Part shown: one piece after another, positions 43,601 through 51,115 of the stretch
Layout: each line of letters starts with the position of its first letter
How positions within the stretch are numbered: position 1 is the stretch's first letter
NCBI RefSeq assembly: GCF_027627575.1
Contig: NZ_CP114065.1
Span: forward strand, 372,001-436,000
From: Kribbella sp. CA-293567
Lineage (GTDB): Bacteria; Actinomycetota; Actinomycetes; Propionibacteriales; Kribbellaceae
DNA length: 64,000 nt
Reading direction: 5' to 3'
Notes under the pieces: model-generated
Told to the model about the DNA's origin: nothing
Database searches by the model: none
The model's input: only the letters and a program-made list of their open reading frames with translations
Made by a program: the position numbers and the translations under genes

Positions 43601-44677
43601 GTCGGCCTCGACGTTGTTCCACTGGTTCGTGGACAGTCCCTTGGCGTCGCCCTGTCCGCGCGGGCTGAGCTCGAAGCCGTGGTGGTCCTTGGCCTTCAGG
43701 TCGCTCAGGTAGGTGCCGTCGGAGAAGGCCAGGTCGACCGCCGCGAAGGTGCTCGGATAGCTCAGGTCACCCTCGACGTGCTCGGGGAAGATCTTGTAGC
43801 CGAGCCGGGTGTCCGGACCGATGGTCAGGTCGACGTCGGCGATCTTGTTCCAGCTGAAGCCGCGGCCCTCGGCGGTCTGGTGACCGGCGTACCGGAAGGA
43901 CTTGACGCCGGTGAAGCCGGTCCGGGCCCGCGCGTTGTAGGCACTGGTGGGACCGGAGTCCAGCCGGGACTCGACGGTCTTGCCCGGGGGCGGCAGCGGG
44001 GCGCCGTTGGACAGGTACCAGTCGGCGAGCTGGACGATGTCCTCGCCGTGGTTCAGCGTGACGTCCAGCTTGAAGAACTTGTACGCCGTCGCGCTGGTGA
44101 AGCTGTACTCCTTGGTCTGGAACCGGTTCTCGAAGCTCTGGCCGCTCCGGGTGTCCAGCGTGGTCCAGGTCGTGCCGTTGACCGAACCGGACAGGGTCCA
44201 GTTCTGCGGGTCGCGCCCCTCCGCGTCGTTGGCCGAAGTGAGCGCGTACTTGCGGATCACCACCGGCGCCGACGTCTCGTAGGTCAGCCAGCCGGCCGGC
44301 TCGAAGACCAGCCACTTGGTGAACTTGTCCCCGTCGGCGACGTTGGACGCGATCTCACCGCCGCCGGTGTTCTCGCCGTTGGCGGTCACCTTGACGACCT
44401 TGTCCATCTCGGAGCCGCCGATCCCGGTCGGCGTCGGTCCTTCGACCCCGCCGCTGCGTGGCTGCCCGTCGGGTCCGGTCTCGACCGCGTCGGTGTACCC
44501 GGGCTGCGGCTGGCCCGGCTCGAAGGAGGTGAAGAAGCTGGTACCGGTCGCGGCCGGCTGTGCTTCGGCGGCCGGGCCCGGGTCGGACGCGGCGCTCGAC
44601 GATGTGGAGGACATGGCAGACATTGTCACAACAAGCCCGAGAGACGTGACGAGCCCCAGGGGGCGGCGGAGATCCAT
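40649..44677 (-). CDS. Secreted GH92 alpha-1,2-mannosidase
   Basis: 1342 residues with a Sec signal peptide (about 1-29). N-terminal and C-terminal discoidin-like F5/8-type modules (NWTLSGSVNGTTWTTLDTRS and GWTLEGSNDGTTWAEVDKRS are the matching strands) flank the catalytic part. GH92 signatures are clear: GGFSRGNNFPATAVPHGFNF, GFWDTYRTVWPAYSL, WGHDYTETNAWNMAF (catalytic-site Glu) and GYPGDEDNGEMSAWYLFSML (Asp residues binding Ca2+ or acting as base). GH92 enzymes are Ca-dependent exo-mannosidases on N-glycans and fungal mannan. Its export and carbohydrate modules fit growth on fungal or plant glycoprotein. Confidence 0.95.
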   Translation of the reverse strand: MDLRRPLGLVTSLGLVVTMSAMSSTSSSAASDPGPAAEAQPAATGTSFFTSFEPGQPQPGYTDAVETGPDGQPRSGGVEGPTPTGIGGSEMDKVVKVTANGENTGGGEIASNVADGDKFTKWLVFEPAGWLTYETSAPVVIRKYALTSANDAEGRDPQNWTLSGSVNGTTWTTLDTRSGQSFENRFQTKEYSFTSATAYKFFKLDVTLNHGEDIVQLADWYLSNGAPLPPPGKTVESRLDSGPTSAYNARARTGFTGVKSFRYAGHQTAEGRGFSWNKIADVDLTIGPDTRLGYKIFPEHVEGDLSYPSTFAAVDLAFSDGTYLSDLKAKDHHGFELSPRGQGDAKGLSTNQWNNVEADLGKVAAGKTVKRILVGYDKASGPADFRGWIDDLRISKATTTDAASQLTARHHPSDLVATTRGTNSTGGFSRGNNFPATAVPHGFNFWTPVTNAGSTSWLYDYAKGNNDQNKPEIQAFSISHEPSPWMGDRQTFQVMPSTAETPTANRKARAWAFSHDNEIARPHYYGVTFDNGNAAELTPTDHAAMLRFSFPAGRAKLIFDNTSNLGGLTLDPATGVVTGYSDVKSGLSTGAGRLFVYGVVDQKVVASGKLSDGGGANVGGYFSFDPKVKQVQLRLATSLIGTEQAKKNLELELPASSRFEKVRNAAQNAWDAKLGTIEVDGATTDQLMTIYGNLYRLFLYPNNGSENTGTASKPVITYASPTSPKVGTDTPTKTGSKIVAGQTYVNNGFWDTYRTVWPAYSLFAQDTAADLVNGFVQQYKDGGWISRWSSPGYANLMVGTSSDVAFADAYLKGIKGIDVQAAYDAALKNAAARPPTDNVGRKGLDRSVFNGYTANTTGEGFSWSMDGYINDYGIANMSKALYDAAKSDDPRKQEYKDNYDYYLNRARNYVTLFDPALNFFQGKGPDGVWGHSPSTFDPRDWGHDYTETNAWNMAFSTPQDGAGLAALYGGREGLGKKLDEFFTTPEDALHTGGYGGTIHEMLEARDVRMGQYGHSNQPSHHIAYMYAFAGQPAKTQEKVREVLDRLYLGSEIGQGYPGDEDNGEMSAWYLFSMLGFYPLQVGSPSYAIGAPLFTRAAVRLPGGKKLTVVAPNNSATNKYVKSVKVNGKAWTSTNLPHDLIGNGGKIEFEMTDKPSAWGTGSDDAPPSLTTPGEDPKTWRDSTEDTGAVVAAGGVDVTALTDNDSKKQVTLTGAAPTVTVQLQQGRPVTMYTLTSGTTGTAPAGWTLEGSNDGTTWAEVDKRSGQEWAFPAYTRSFSVASPKAYTQYRLVLTPAAGATGVTLSELELLGTVKGIEAGTHPSEQRVARTKPSPTPSQSIDRNYG

Positions 44678-44745
44678 CTACGCTCCTTGCACGACGGAAC
44701 CGGCGTACGGCGGTCGCCGTGTGCCGGAGGTTTACGCGGCCCCGA

Positions 44746-44759
44746 TGACAAGGTTGTCA
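44746..44759. promoter_or_regulatory. TGACAA-GG-TTGTCA palindrome
   Basis: A perfect 6-bp inverted repeat around GG in the 223-bp region between the divergent mannosidase and epimerase genes, 69 bp upstream of the mannosidase start. A plausible repressor site for the mannosidase. Nothing else is seen in this intergenic region. Confidence 0.45.
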
Positions 44760-44900
44760 GCCCGCGTCGGGGCTGATGATGCCCAGCTTCGTCACCCCGG
44801 GTCAAGGGTTCGTCACCGAACCCTACGGCTGGGATGCCACGGTTGAGCGGAGCCTGCGCGGGTGGCGACCGGTTCTGGCCACGGCGGTAGGTTGGCGGAC

Positions 44901-45818
44901 ATGGACGGATTCGACGACAGGGTGCTCGTGACGGGTGCCTCCGGCTTCATCGGGCGGGCCGTGGTGGCCGCGTTGCGGGAGCGGGACCTGCCGGTGACGG
45001 CGGTGGACCGGGAGCCGCCGGACGAGTCGTGGGACGAGGGCGTGACCGCGATCACCGGTGAGCTGTCCGAGCAGGAGGTCTGCATCGCGGCGTTCGAGAC
45101 CCGGCCGCGGGCGGTGGTGCATCTGGCGGCTTTGACCTCGGTACTGCGCTCCGTCGGCTCCCCGATGCGGACCTTCGCCGAGAACGTGACCATCACCCAG
45201 GTGCTGCTCGAGCTGTCCCGGGGCAGTGGCGTGGACAGCTTCGTGCTGGCCTCCACCAACGCCGTGGTCGGCGACGTCGGCACCGAGACGATCACTGCCG
45301 AGCGCGCGTTGCACCCACTCACGCCGTACGGCGCGACGAAGGCTGCGGCGGAGATGCTGCTCTCGGCGTACTCCGGCAGCTATGACCTGGCGACGGCGGC
45401 GCTGCGCTTCACCAACGTCTACGGGCCCGGCATGGGCCACAAGGACAGCTTCGTACCGCGGATGATGCGGGCGGCGCTGACCGGCGGCGGTGTGGAGGTC
45501 TACGGCGACGGCAAGCAGCGCCGCGACCTCGTGTACGTCGACGACGTGGTCGCTGCCGTCCTGCTGGCGCTCGACAACCGTTTCGACGGCCGGGCCATCA
45601 TCGGCTCCGGCAACTCGGTCTCCGTGCTCGACCTGCTCGACACTGTGCGCGCGGTGACCGGCGCCGCCGTGCCGGCAGAGCACGTGGAGGCGCCGGACGG
45701 GGAGATGCCCGCTGTGGTGGTCGACGTGTCTGCCAGCGCGGAGAAGCTCGGCTACCGGCCGACGGTTTCGCTGGAAGACGGCTTGGCGCGAACGTGGCAG
45801 TACTTCCAGTCCCAGTGA
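44901..45818 (+). CDS. NAD-dependent epimerase/dehydratase
   Basis: 305 residues from ATG 44901. Extended SDR: cofactor motif TGASGFIG (11-18), catalytic Ser118-region LASTN, Tyr143 and Lys147 (YGATK), and sugar-nucleotide binding segments RFTNVYGPGMG and RDLVYVDDVV. It resembles UDP-glucose 4-epimerase-like enzymes. It overlaps the following glycosyltransferase by 4 bp, so it probably supplies its nucleotide-sugar donor. Confidence 0.92.
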   Translation: MDGFDDRVLVTGASGFIGRAVVAALRERDLPVTAVDREPPDESWDEGVTAITGELSEQEVCIAAFETRPRAVVHLAALTSVLRSVGSPMRTFAENVTITQVLLELSRGSGVDSFVLASTNAVVGDVGTETITAERALHPLTPYGATKAAAEMLLSAYSGSYDLATAALRFTNVYGPGMGHKDSFVPRMMRAALTGGGVEVYGDGKQRRDLVYVDDVVAAVLLALDNRFDGRAIIGSGNSVSVLDLLDTVRAVTGAAVPAEHVEAPDGEMPAVVVDVSASAEKLGYRPTVSLEDGLARTWQYFQSQ

Positions 45819-48028
45819 GGCGGGGCCTCCGGGCCCACTGGCTGCTCGTCACCTTCCTGGTGGCGGGCCTGGTGCTGCGTGTGCTGGCGACCGTCGCCTA
45901 TCGGCCGGCCATCATCTACACCGACTCGGTGCAGTACCTGAACAACATGAAGCACCTGCGGGCCGATCAGCTCAACCCGATCGGCTACGACTTCGTCCTG
46001 AAGCCGCTGGTCGACCTCGGCGGTCTCACCGCCGTGGTGATCGTGCAGCACCTCGCCGGGCTCGGCCTGGGGATCGCCGTCTACGCCCTGGCCCGGAGGC
46101 TCAGCGTCTACAAGTGGCTGGCCGCCCTGGCCGCGGCACCGCTCCTGCTCGACGCCTACCAGGTGCAGATCGAGCAGAACATCATGGCCGAGACCACCTT
46201 CGACGTACTGCTCGTCGGTGTCCTCTGGACTCTCCTCGGTTGGGGCAAGCCCGGGTGGAGGCGAGCGCTGCTGGCGGGTCTGCTCCTGGGCGCCGCCTTT
46301 GCGGTGCGGACGATCGGTCTCACCCTGATCGTCGCTGCCGTCCTGTACGTGGTGGTGGTCGGCTCCGACTGGCGCCACCACCGCACCCGGCTCGTACTGC
46401 GAACCGCTGCCGTACTGGCCGGCTTCGCTGTCGTCTTCGGCTCTTACGTCGGCTACATCCACAGCGAGACGGGCAAGTGGGCCCTCTCGGGCGCCGACAA
46501 CACCGTCCTGTACGGCCGGGCCGCAGTGGTCGCCGACTGCGCCAAGCTGCCGCTCGACGAGGGCACCAAGCTGTTCTGCCCCAAGGAGCCGCTCGGCCAG
46601 CGCCTGGGCGTCGACAAGTACGCGCACAACCACCTTGGCGATCCCAACTGGCCGGGCGAGTTGCCACCAGGCACCAACAAGCAGCAATTGGCTCAGGAGT
46701 TCGGCGCGCTGGTGCTAAGGCATCAGCCGCTCGATGTCGCGTGGGCCGCGCTCAAGGACTTCGCGAAGGGTTTCGCGCCGACCCGGACCACGTCGCCGGA
46801 TGACGTACCGCTGGAGCGTTGGCAGTTCCAGTTGACCTACCCGAACCTGGAAGATCCCAACACGGCCAAGGCCTCGCGGCTCTGGGGTGGAATGGAGCCG
46901 CACGTCAACCACGGCCCAGCGGCCGTACTGCGGGCCTACCAGCTCAACGGCGGCTATACGTCAGGTGTTGTGCTGGGGCTAGCTGTCCTATTCGCGTTGG
47001 CTGCAGTAGCTGGTGCAGGCCGAGCCAAGCAGTCAGGGCTCCGCGCAGCTGCACTGCTGCCGGCTGCGGCCGGAGTCATCCTGCTGATGGGATCTGCGGC
47101 TTTCGAGTTCTCCTGGCGCTACCAACTGCCCGGCCTGGTGCTGTTCCCGCTGGCAGGAGCGATCGGACTTCGCGCGATCCTCGGCAAGGACCAGGCAAGG
47201 CCGCCGCTGGACAGCTACCCGGACCGGACCGACTCCGAGGCGCTGGACGACTTCCGGGACCGGCACGGTGACGTGAGCTTCGCCCCGCTGGTCGTAGTCA
47301 TTGCCGCCTACAACGAGGCCGGTGGCATCGGACCCGTGCTGGCAGGCATGCCCAGGATCTGCGCCGACCTGCCGGTCGACGTACTGGTCGTCGTGGATGG
47401 TGCCGAGGACAACACGGCCGAGATCGCCGCTGCGCACGGTGCCTACGTGTGTGTTGCCCCGCGCAACCGCGGCCAGGGTGCCGCGCTCAGACTCGGCTAC
47501 CACCTTGCGGGCCAGGGCGCAGCGCAGTACATCGCGACGACCGATGCCGACGGGCAGTACGACAACGACGAACTCGACGTGTTGTTGCGGCCGATCCTGG
47601 ACGGCAAGGCGGACTTCGTCACGGGGTCGCGCCGGTTGGGTGCCGAGGATGCCGACAGCAGGCTGCGCTGGCTCGGCGTCCGCGTCTTCGCTGCGCTGGC
47701 GTCGATCCTGACCCGCCGGCGCCTGACCGACACGTCCTTCGGTTTCCGCGCGATGCGCGCAGGTCTTGCCCGGCAGGTGACGCTACGCGAGCCGCAGTAC
47801 CAGTCGTCGGAACTGCTGCTCGGAGTACTGGCCAGTGGTGCGCGGGTGGTCGAGTTGCCGATGACCATGCGTCGCAGGGGAGACGGGACCAGCAAGAAGG
47901 GGCCGGGGCTCGTCTACGGTGCCAACTACGCGCGAGTGATGACCACTACCTGGCTGCGGGAGTACGTGCCACGCACAGTACGGTTTGGCCGAAAGGAACA
48001 GGTATCCGGCGCTCGACCGCCCGCGTGA
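45815..48028 (+). CDS. Fused membrane glycosyltransferase + GT2 domain
   Basis: 737 residues from GTG 45815 (GTGA overlap); a longer reading from 45794 is less likely. The N-terminal ~450 residues have about ten membrane helices with YTDSVQYLNNM after helix 1 (an Asp-containing loop as in GT-C enzymes) and IMAETTFDVLLVG. The C-terminal ~230 residues are a cytosolic GT2 domain (VVVIAAYNEAGGIG, LVVVDGAEDNT, the DxD-like TTDADGQYDNDE, TDTSFGFRAMR) like polyprenyl-phosphate sugar transferases. One protein could load a sugar on polyprenyl phosphate and then use it outside. The 3' end overlaps the converging methyltransferase by 83 bp. Confidence 0.88.
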   Translation: MRRGLRAHWLLVTFLVAGLVLRVLATVAYRPAIIYTDSVQYLNNMKHLRADQLNPIGYDFVLKPLVDLGGLTAVVIVQHLAGLGLGIAVYALARRLSVYKWLAALAAAPLLLDAYQVQIEQNIMAETTFDVLLVGVLWTLLGWGKPGWRRALLAGLLLGAAFAVRTIGLTLIVAAVLYVVVVGSDWRHHRTRLVLRTAAVLAGFAVVFGSYVGYIHSETGKWALSGADNTVLYGRAAVVADCAKLPLDEGTKLFCPKEPLGQRLGVDKYAHNHLGDPNWPGELPPGTNKQQLAQEFGALVLRHQPLDVAWAALKDFAKGFAPTRTTSPDDVPLERWQFQLTYPNLEDPNTAKASRLWGGMEPHVNHGPAAVLRAYQLNGGYTSGVVLGLAVLFALAAVAGAGRAKQSGLRAAALLPAAAGVILLMGSAAFEFSWRYQLPGLVLFPLAGAIGLRAILGKDQARPPLDSYPDRTDSEALDDFRDRHGDVSFAPLVVVIAAYNEAGGIGPVLAGMPRICADLPVDVLVVVDGAEDNTAEIAAAHGAYVCVAPRNRGQGAALRLGYHLAGQGAAQYIATTDADGQYDNDELDVLLRPILDGKADFVTGSRRLGAEDADSRLRWLGVRVFAALASILTRRRLTDTSFGFRAMRAGLARQVTLREPQYQSSELLLGVLASGARVVELPMTMRRRGDGTSKKGPGLVYGANYARVMTTTWLREYVPRTVRFGRKEQVSGARPPA

Positions 48029-48680
48029 CCGGTACGACGAACCTGTCGTAGATCGCCACCAGCTTCGGGTTCGGCGCCGTGCTGCCACCTCGCCGAACCG
48101 CTGCCCACCAAGCGATTCCACCCAGCAGGTTGACCGGTTTCGCGACCTCGACCTGTAGTCCCGCCCGCCGTACGGCGTCGCTGACGGTGGCCGGGGTGTA
48201 GCGGCGGAAGTGCCCGACGCGTCGATCGAACTCGCCGTACAGCTGCTGGTAGCCGGGCACCCACAACACGATGGTGCCGCCGGGAACGACCAGCTCCGCC
48301 AGGCCGGCCAGCGCCGCCGCGTCGTCCTCCAGGTGCTCCAGCACGTTGATCGCGATCACCGTCTCGACCGGCTCGGCCAGCGAAAATTTGTTGCCCAAGG
48401 CAAATTGCTGCGCCTCGACCTCGGGTCGGCCGGCGAACCGCTGGGCCATCAGGGCGACCGCATCGGGGTCGGCATCGGTGACCACCAACCGGTCCAGACC
48501 GGTCAGGCCGGCGGCGAACTCGCCGAGTCCGGCGCCGACCTCGAGCACCGAGCGGCCGCAGTACGGCGTGATCAGTTCTCGCTGGTAGCGGCGGTACCGC
48601 GGCTGGCCGGCGCCGCCCTGCTCGAGGGCGCGGCCGGTGGCGTTGCTGAAGGCTCCGGTGTGTTCTTGCATCGAGCCCAT
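47946..48680 (-). CDS. Class I SAM-dependent methyltransferase
   Basis: 244 residues from ATG 48680; ATG 48671 is equally possible. SAM motif I is VLEVGAGLGEFAAGL, followed by the acidic loop VVTDADPDAV, motif II-like VETVIAINVLEHLEDD and VPGGTIVLWVPGYQQLYG. The YGEFDRRVGHFRRY segment resembles methyltransferases acting in polysaccharide or lipid pathways. The last ~27 codons run antisense through the 3' end of the glycosyltransferase gene, an unusually long convergent overlap. Confidence 0.9.
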   Translation of the reverse strand: MGSMQEHTGAFSNATGRALEQGGAGQPRYRRYQRELITPYCGRSVLEVGAGLGEFAAGLTGLDRLVVTDADPDAVALMAQRFAGRPEVEAQQFALGNKFSLAEPVETVIAINVLEHLEDDAAALAGLAELVVPGGTIVLWVPGYQQLYGEFDRRVGHFRRYTPATVSDAVRRAGLQVEVAKPVNLLGGIAWWAAVRRGGSTAPNPKLVAIYDRFVVPVTRAVERRIPVPFGQTVLCVARTPAAR

Positions 48681-48819
48681 TCTGCATCGTCGGCCGCTTT
48701 CGTTGCCGATGCGAGCCGATTCACAGCAGATTGCCAGCTTGTCCACAGGTGTTTCCGGCGTCAGGTGGGTACACATGACAGAACAAAGCATCTTCTTCGT
48801 CCGGAAGGCGGTTGGAGCC

Positions 48820-49992
48820 GTGCGCGTTCTCGTCCTGGGTGGTGACGGTTACCTGGGGTGGCCGACAGCACTGCATCTGTCCGACAGCGGACACCAGACA
48901 GCGGTGCTCGACAACTTCGCCCGCCGCGGTTACGACCGCGAACTGGGGGTCGACAGTCTGGTGCCGATCGAGGATCTCCGGACCAGGGTCGCCGCCTGGC
49001 AGGAGGTGTCCGGGCAGCAGCTCACGACGTACGAGGGTGACCTGTGCGACGCCGACTTCGTCTATCGGGTGCTCGAGGAGTTCCGGCCCGAGGCGATCGT
49101 GCACTTCGCCGAGCAGCGGGCCGCGCCGTACTCGATGATCGACCGGGCGCACGCGGTCTACACGCAGCAGAACAACGTGATCGGCACGCTCAACCTGATG
49201 TACGCCATCGCCGAGCTCGATCCGGACATCCACCTGGTCAAGCTGGGCACGATGGGTGAGTACGGCACGCCCAACATCGACATCGAGGAGGGCTGGCTGG
49301 AGATCGAGCACAACGGCCGCAAGGACCGGATGCTCTATCCGAAGAAGCCGGGCTCGTTCTACCACCTGAGCAAGGTGCACGACTCGCACAACCTCGAGTT
49401 CGGCTGCCGGGTCTGGGGGCTGCGCGTCACCGACCTGAATCAGGGCGTCGTCTACGGCCAGCAGACGCCGCAGACGATCCGGGATCCGCGGTTGGCGACC
49501 CGCTTCGACTACGACGCGGTCTTCGGCACCGTGCTCAACCGCTTCGTCATCCAGGCCGTGCTCGGTGAGCCACTGACCGTCTACGGGACCGGGGGGCAGA
49601 CCCGCGGTCTGCTGGACATCCGCGACACGATCGAGTGCGTCCGGCTCGCGGTCGAGAACCCGGCCGACGTCGGCGAGTTCCGCGTCTTCAACCAGATGAC
49701 GGAGAGCTACTCGGTCAGCGAGATCGCCGAGAAGGTCGCCGAGTGCTTCCCTGGCCCGGTCCAGGTCGAGCACCTGGAGAACCCGCGGGTCGAGCAGCCC
49801 GAGCACTACTACAACGTCAAGCACACCGGCCTGGTCGGCCTCGGCCTGCAGCCGCACCTGCTCTCGGAGACGCTGATCGAGTCGATGTTCCCGATCGTCG
49901 CCGAGTACAAGGACCGGGTGAACCTGGACGCTCTGCTGCCGACCGTCCGCTGGCGGGGCGGTCTCAAGGCCAGGGGCGTCAGCGGGGCCTGA
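48820..49992 (+). CDS. UDP-sulfoquinovose synthase-like (SqdB) epimerase
   Basis: 390 residues from GTG 48820 (VRVLVLGGDGYLGWPTALHL), the usual start of SqdB/SQD1 proteins; ATG 48775 would add 15 residues and has AGGTGG upstream. Recognised features: FAEQRAAPYSMIDR, VKLGTMGEYGTPNIDIEEG, the catalytic Tyr-Lys in FYHLSKVHDSHN, and LNQGVVYG. SqdB makes UDP-sulfoquinovose from UDP-glucose and sulfite, but actinobacterial homologues exist in cells without sulfolipid and may make another nucleotide sugar. It is divergent from the methyltransferase. Confidence 0.85.
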   Translation: MRVLVLGGDGYLGWPTALHLSDSGHQTAVLDNFARRGYDRELGVDSLVPIEDLRTRVAAWQEVSGQQLTTYEGDLCDADFVYRVLEEFRPEAIVHFAEQRAAPYSMIDRAHAVYTQQNNVIGTLNLMYAIAELDPDIHLVKLGTMGEYGTPNIDIEEGWLEIEHNGRKDRMLYPKKPGSFYHLSKVHDSHNLEFGCRVWGLRVTDLNQGVVYGQQTPQTIRDPRLATRFDYDAVFGTVLNRFVIQAVLGEPLTVYGTGGQTRGLLDIRDTIECVRLAVENPADVGEFRVFNQMTESYSVSEIAEKVAECFPGPVQVEHLENPRVEQPEHYYNVKHTGLVGLGLQPHLLSETLIESMFPIVAEYKDRVNLDALLPTVRWRGGLKARGVSGA

Positions 49993-50052
49993 TCTCCGGT
50001 ACTGCGGCGCGGAGCCGGTCACGCCGGCCCTGGTCGGCCTGACCGGCCGGCC

Positions 50053-50079
50053 AGCACGATCCGCCCACCGGGTCGTGCT
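50053..50079. terminator. Possible convergent terminator
   Basis: AGCACGA (50053-50059) pairs with TCGTGCT (50073-50079), with partial extension inward, between the converging SqdB-like and alanine-racemase-like genes. Confidence 0.4.
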
Positions 50080-50109
50080 ACCCGGCGGGCTTCGAGGATC
50101 GCCGCCGGG

Positions 50110-51111
50110 TCAGTCCATCGACACCTTGTCGAAGACGGTGGTGGTGTAGCGGACGTCGACGCCGACCTCGTCGCCGACAGCGGGCGGTGCCACCGCGGAC
50201 GGCAGGAAGAGCATGCTTGCCTGCATGTGCGGCGGCTCGGCGAACCAGCGCTGTTTGCCCTCTATCGTGAACGGCGAGAGCGCCATCCCGGCGGCGTCCA
50301 GGCTGCCCTTGGCCATCGCGATCGCCCGCTGGCGGACGGTGGCCGCGGCGGTCGGGGCCTCCAGGCCGACGCCGTGCGCCGTACCGCCCGAGACCACCAG
50401 GATGTGACCGTCGCCGGCCACCCGGCGCTGCCGGTAGCCGACCCGCTCACCGCGACGGACCGAGTGCACGTCGAGAACCGTCGCGCGGACGCTGAACGCG
50501 CCGCGGTCACCGAGCCACAGGCCGGTGCCCATCCGGAGCTTCACGTTCTCGCCGACGTCGGCGAGCTTCTGGGCCGGAACGTGCGACACCCACAGCGGTC
50601 CGTTGCGGACCGCCCGGGCCGCGCGGCCGAGCTCCTGAGCCTCCCGGATGTTCGCGGACGTGCCGCCCGCGCCCATCGGGAAGTGCAGCGACCAGCCTTC
50701 GAACTTGATCCGGTCCAGCGCGTTCAGCAGCATCGTGTGCCGCAGTTCGCGGGCGCCGATTCCGTGCCGCCGCATCGACGTCTGGACCTCGATCAGGACC
50801 CGGCTGCCGGCCGGGATCGAGACCAGGTCGGCGAGCCGGCTGACCGTGTGGATGACGTTCTTGCCCTGCGGAATCTCCAGGAACGGGCGCCACGGCGAGA
50901 GCACCACGACGTCGTCCTTGAAGTCCGGCGGGACCTCGGTGTAGGTGCCGACCGCGACGGTCCGGGCGCCGAGCGCGCGGGACTCGGCCAGCAGCCGGGT
51001 GTTGCCCACGCCGTACCCGTTGCCCTTGGCCACCGGGACGATGTCGGGGTTCCACGTGGAACGTAGATGGTCGCGCCACCGATCGGAATCGATGTGCAGG
51101 ATCAGGGGCAT
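50110..51111 (-). CDS. Alanine racemase-like PLP protein
   Basis: 333 residues. The N-terminal barrel resembles alanine racemase: VPVAKGNGYGVGNTRLL contains the candidate PLP lysine (Lys29), then AVGTYTEVP, VLIEVQTSMRRHGIG and LHFPMGAGGTSANIREAQEL. The C-terminal domain differs from the normal alanine-racemase barrel and lacks an obvious catalytic Tyr motif. It starts 4 bp after a FemX-like gene, so the two are one operon; together they suggest supply and transfer of an amino acid for the peptidoglycan cross-bridge (inference). Confidence 0.82.
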   Translation of the reverse strand: MPLILHIDSDRWRDHLRSTWNPDIVPVAKGNGYGVGNTRLLAESRALGARTVAVGTYTEVPPDFKDDVVVLSPWRPFLEIPQGKNVIHTVSRLADLVSIPAGSRVLIEVQTSMRRHGIGARELRHTMLLNALDRIKFEGWSLHFPMGAGGTSANIREAQELGRAARAVRNGPLWVSHVPAQKLADVGENVKLRMGTGLWLGDRGAFSVRATVLDVHSVRRGERVGYRQRRVAGDGHILVVSGGTAHGVGLEAPTAAATVRQRAIAMAKGSLDAAGMALSPFTIEGKQRWFAEPPHMQASMLFLPSAVAPPAVGDEVGVDVRYTTTVFDKVSMD

Positions 51112-51115
51112 GTTG

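Noticed and set aside
43052-44776. Long plus-strand open frame (574 codons) opposite the GH92 gene, and similar long frames opposite 1.6-2.9 kb and 3.2-4.2 kb.
   Set aside because: They are antisense shadows caused by high GC third positions: low-complexity Arg/Val/Gly-rich translations with no motifs, opposite clear enzyme genes.
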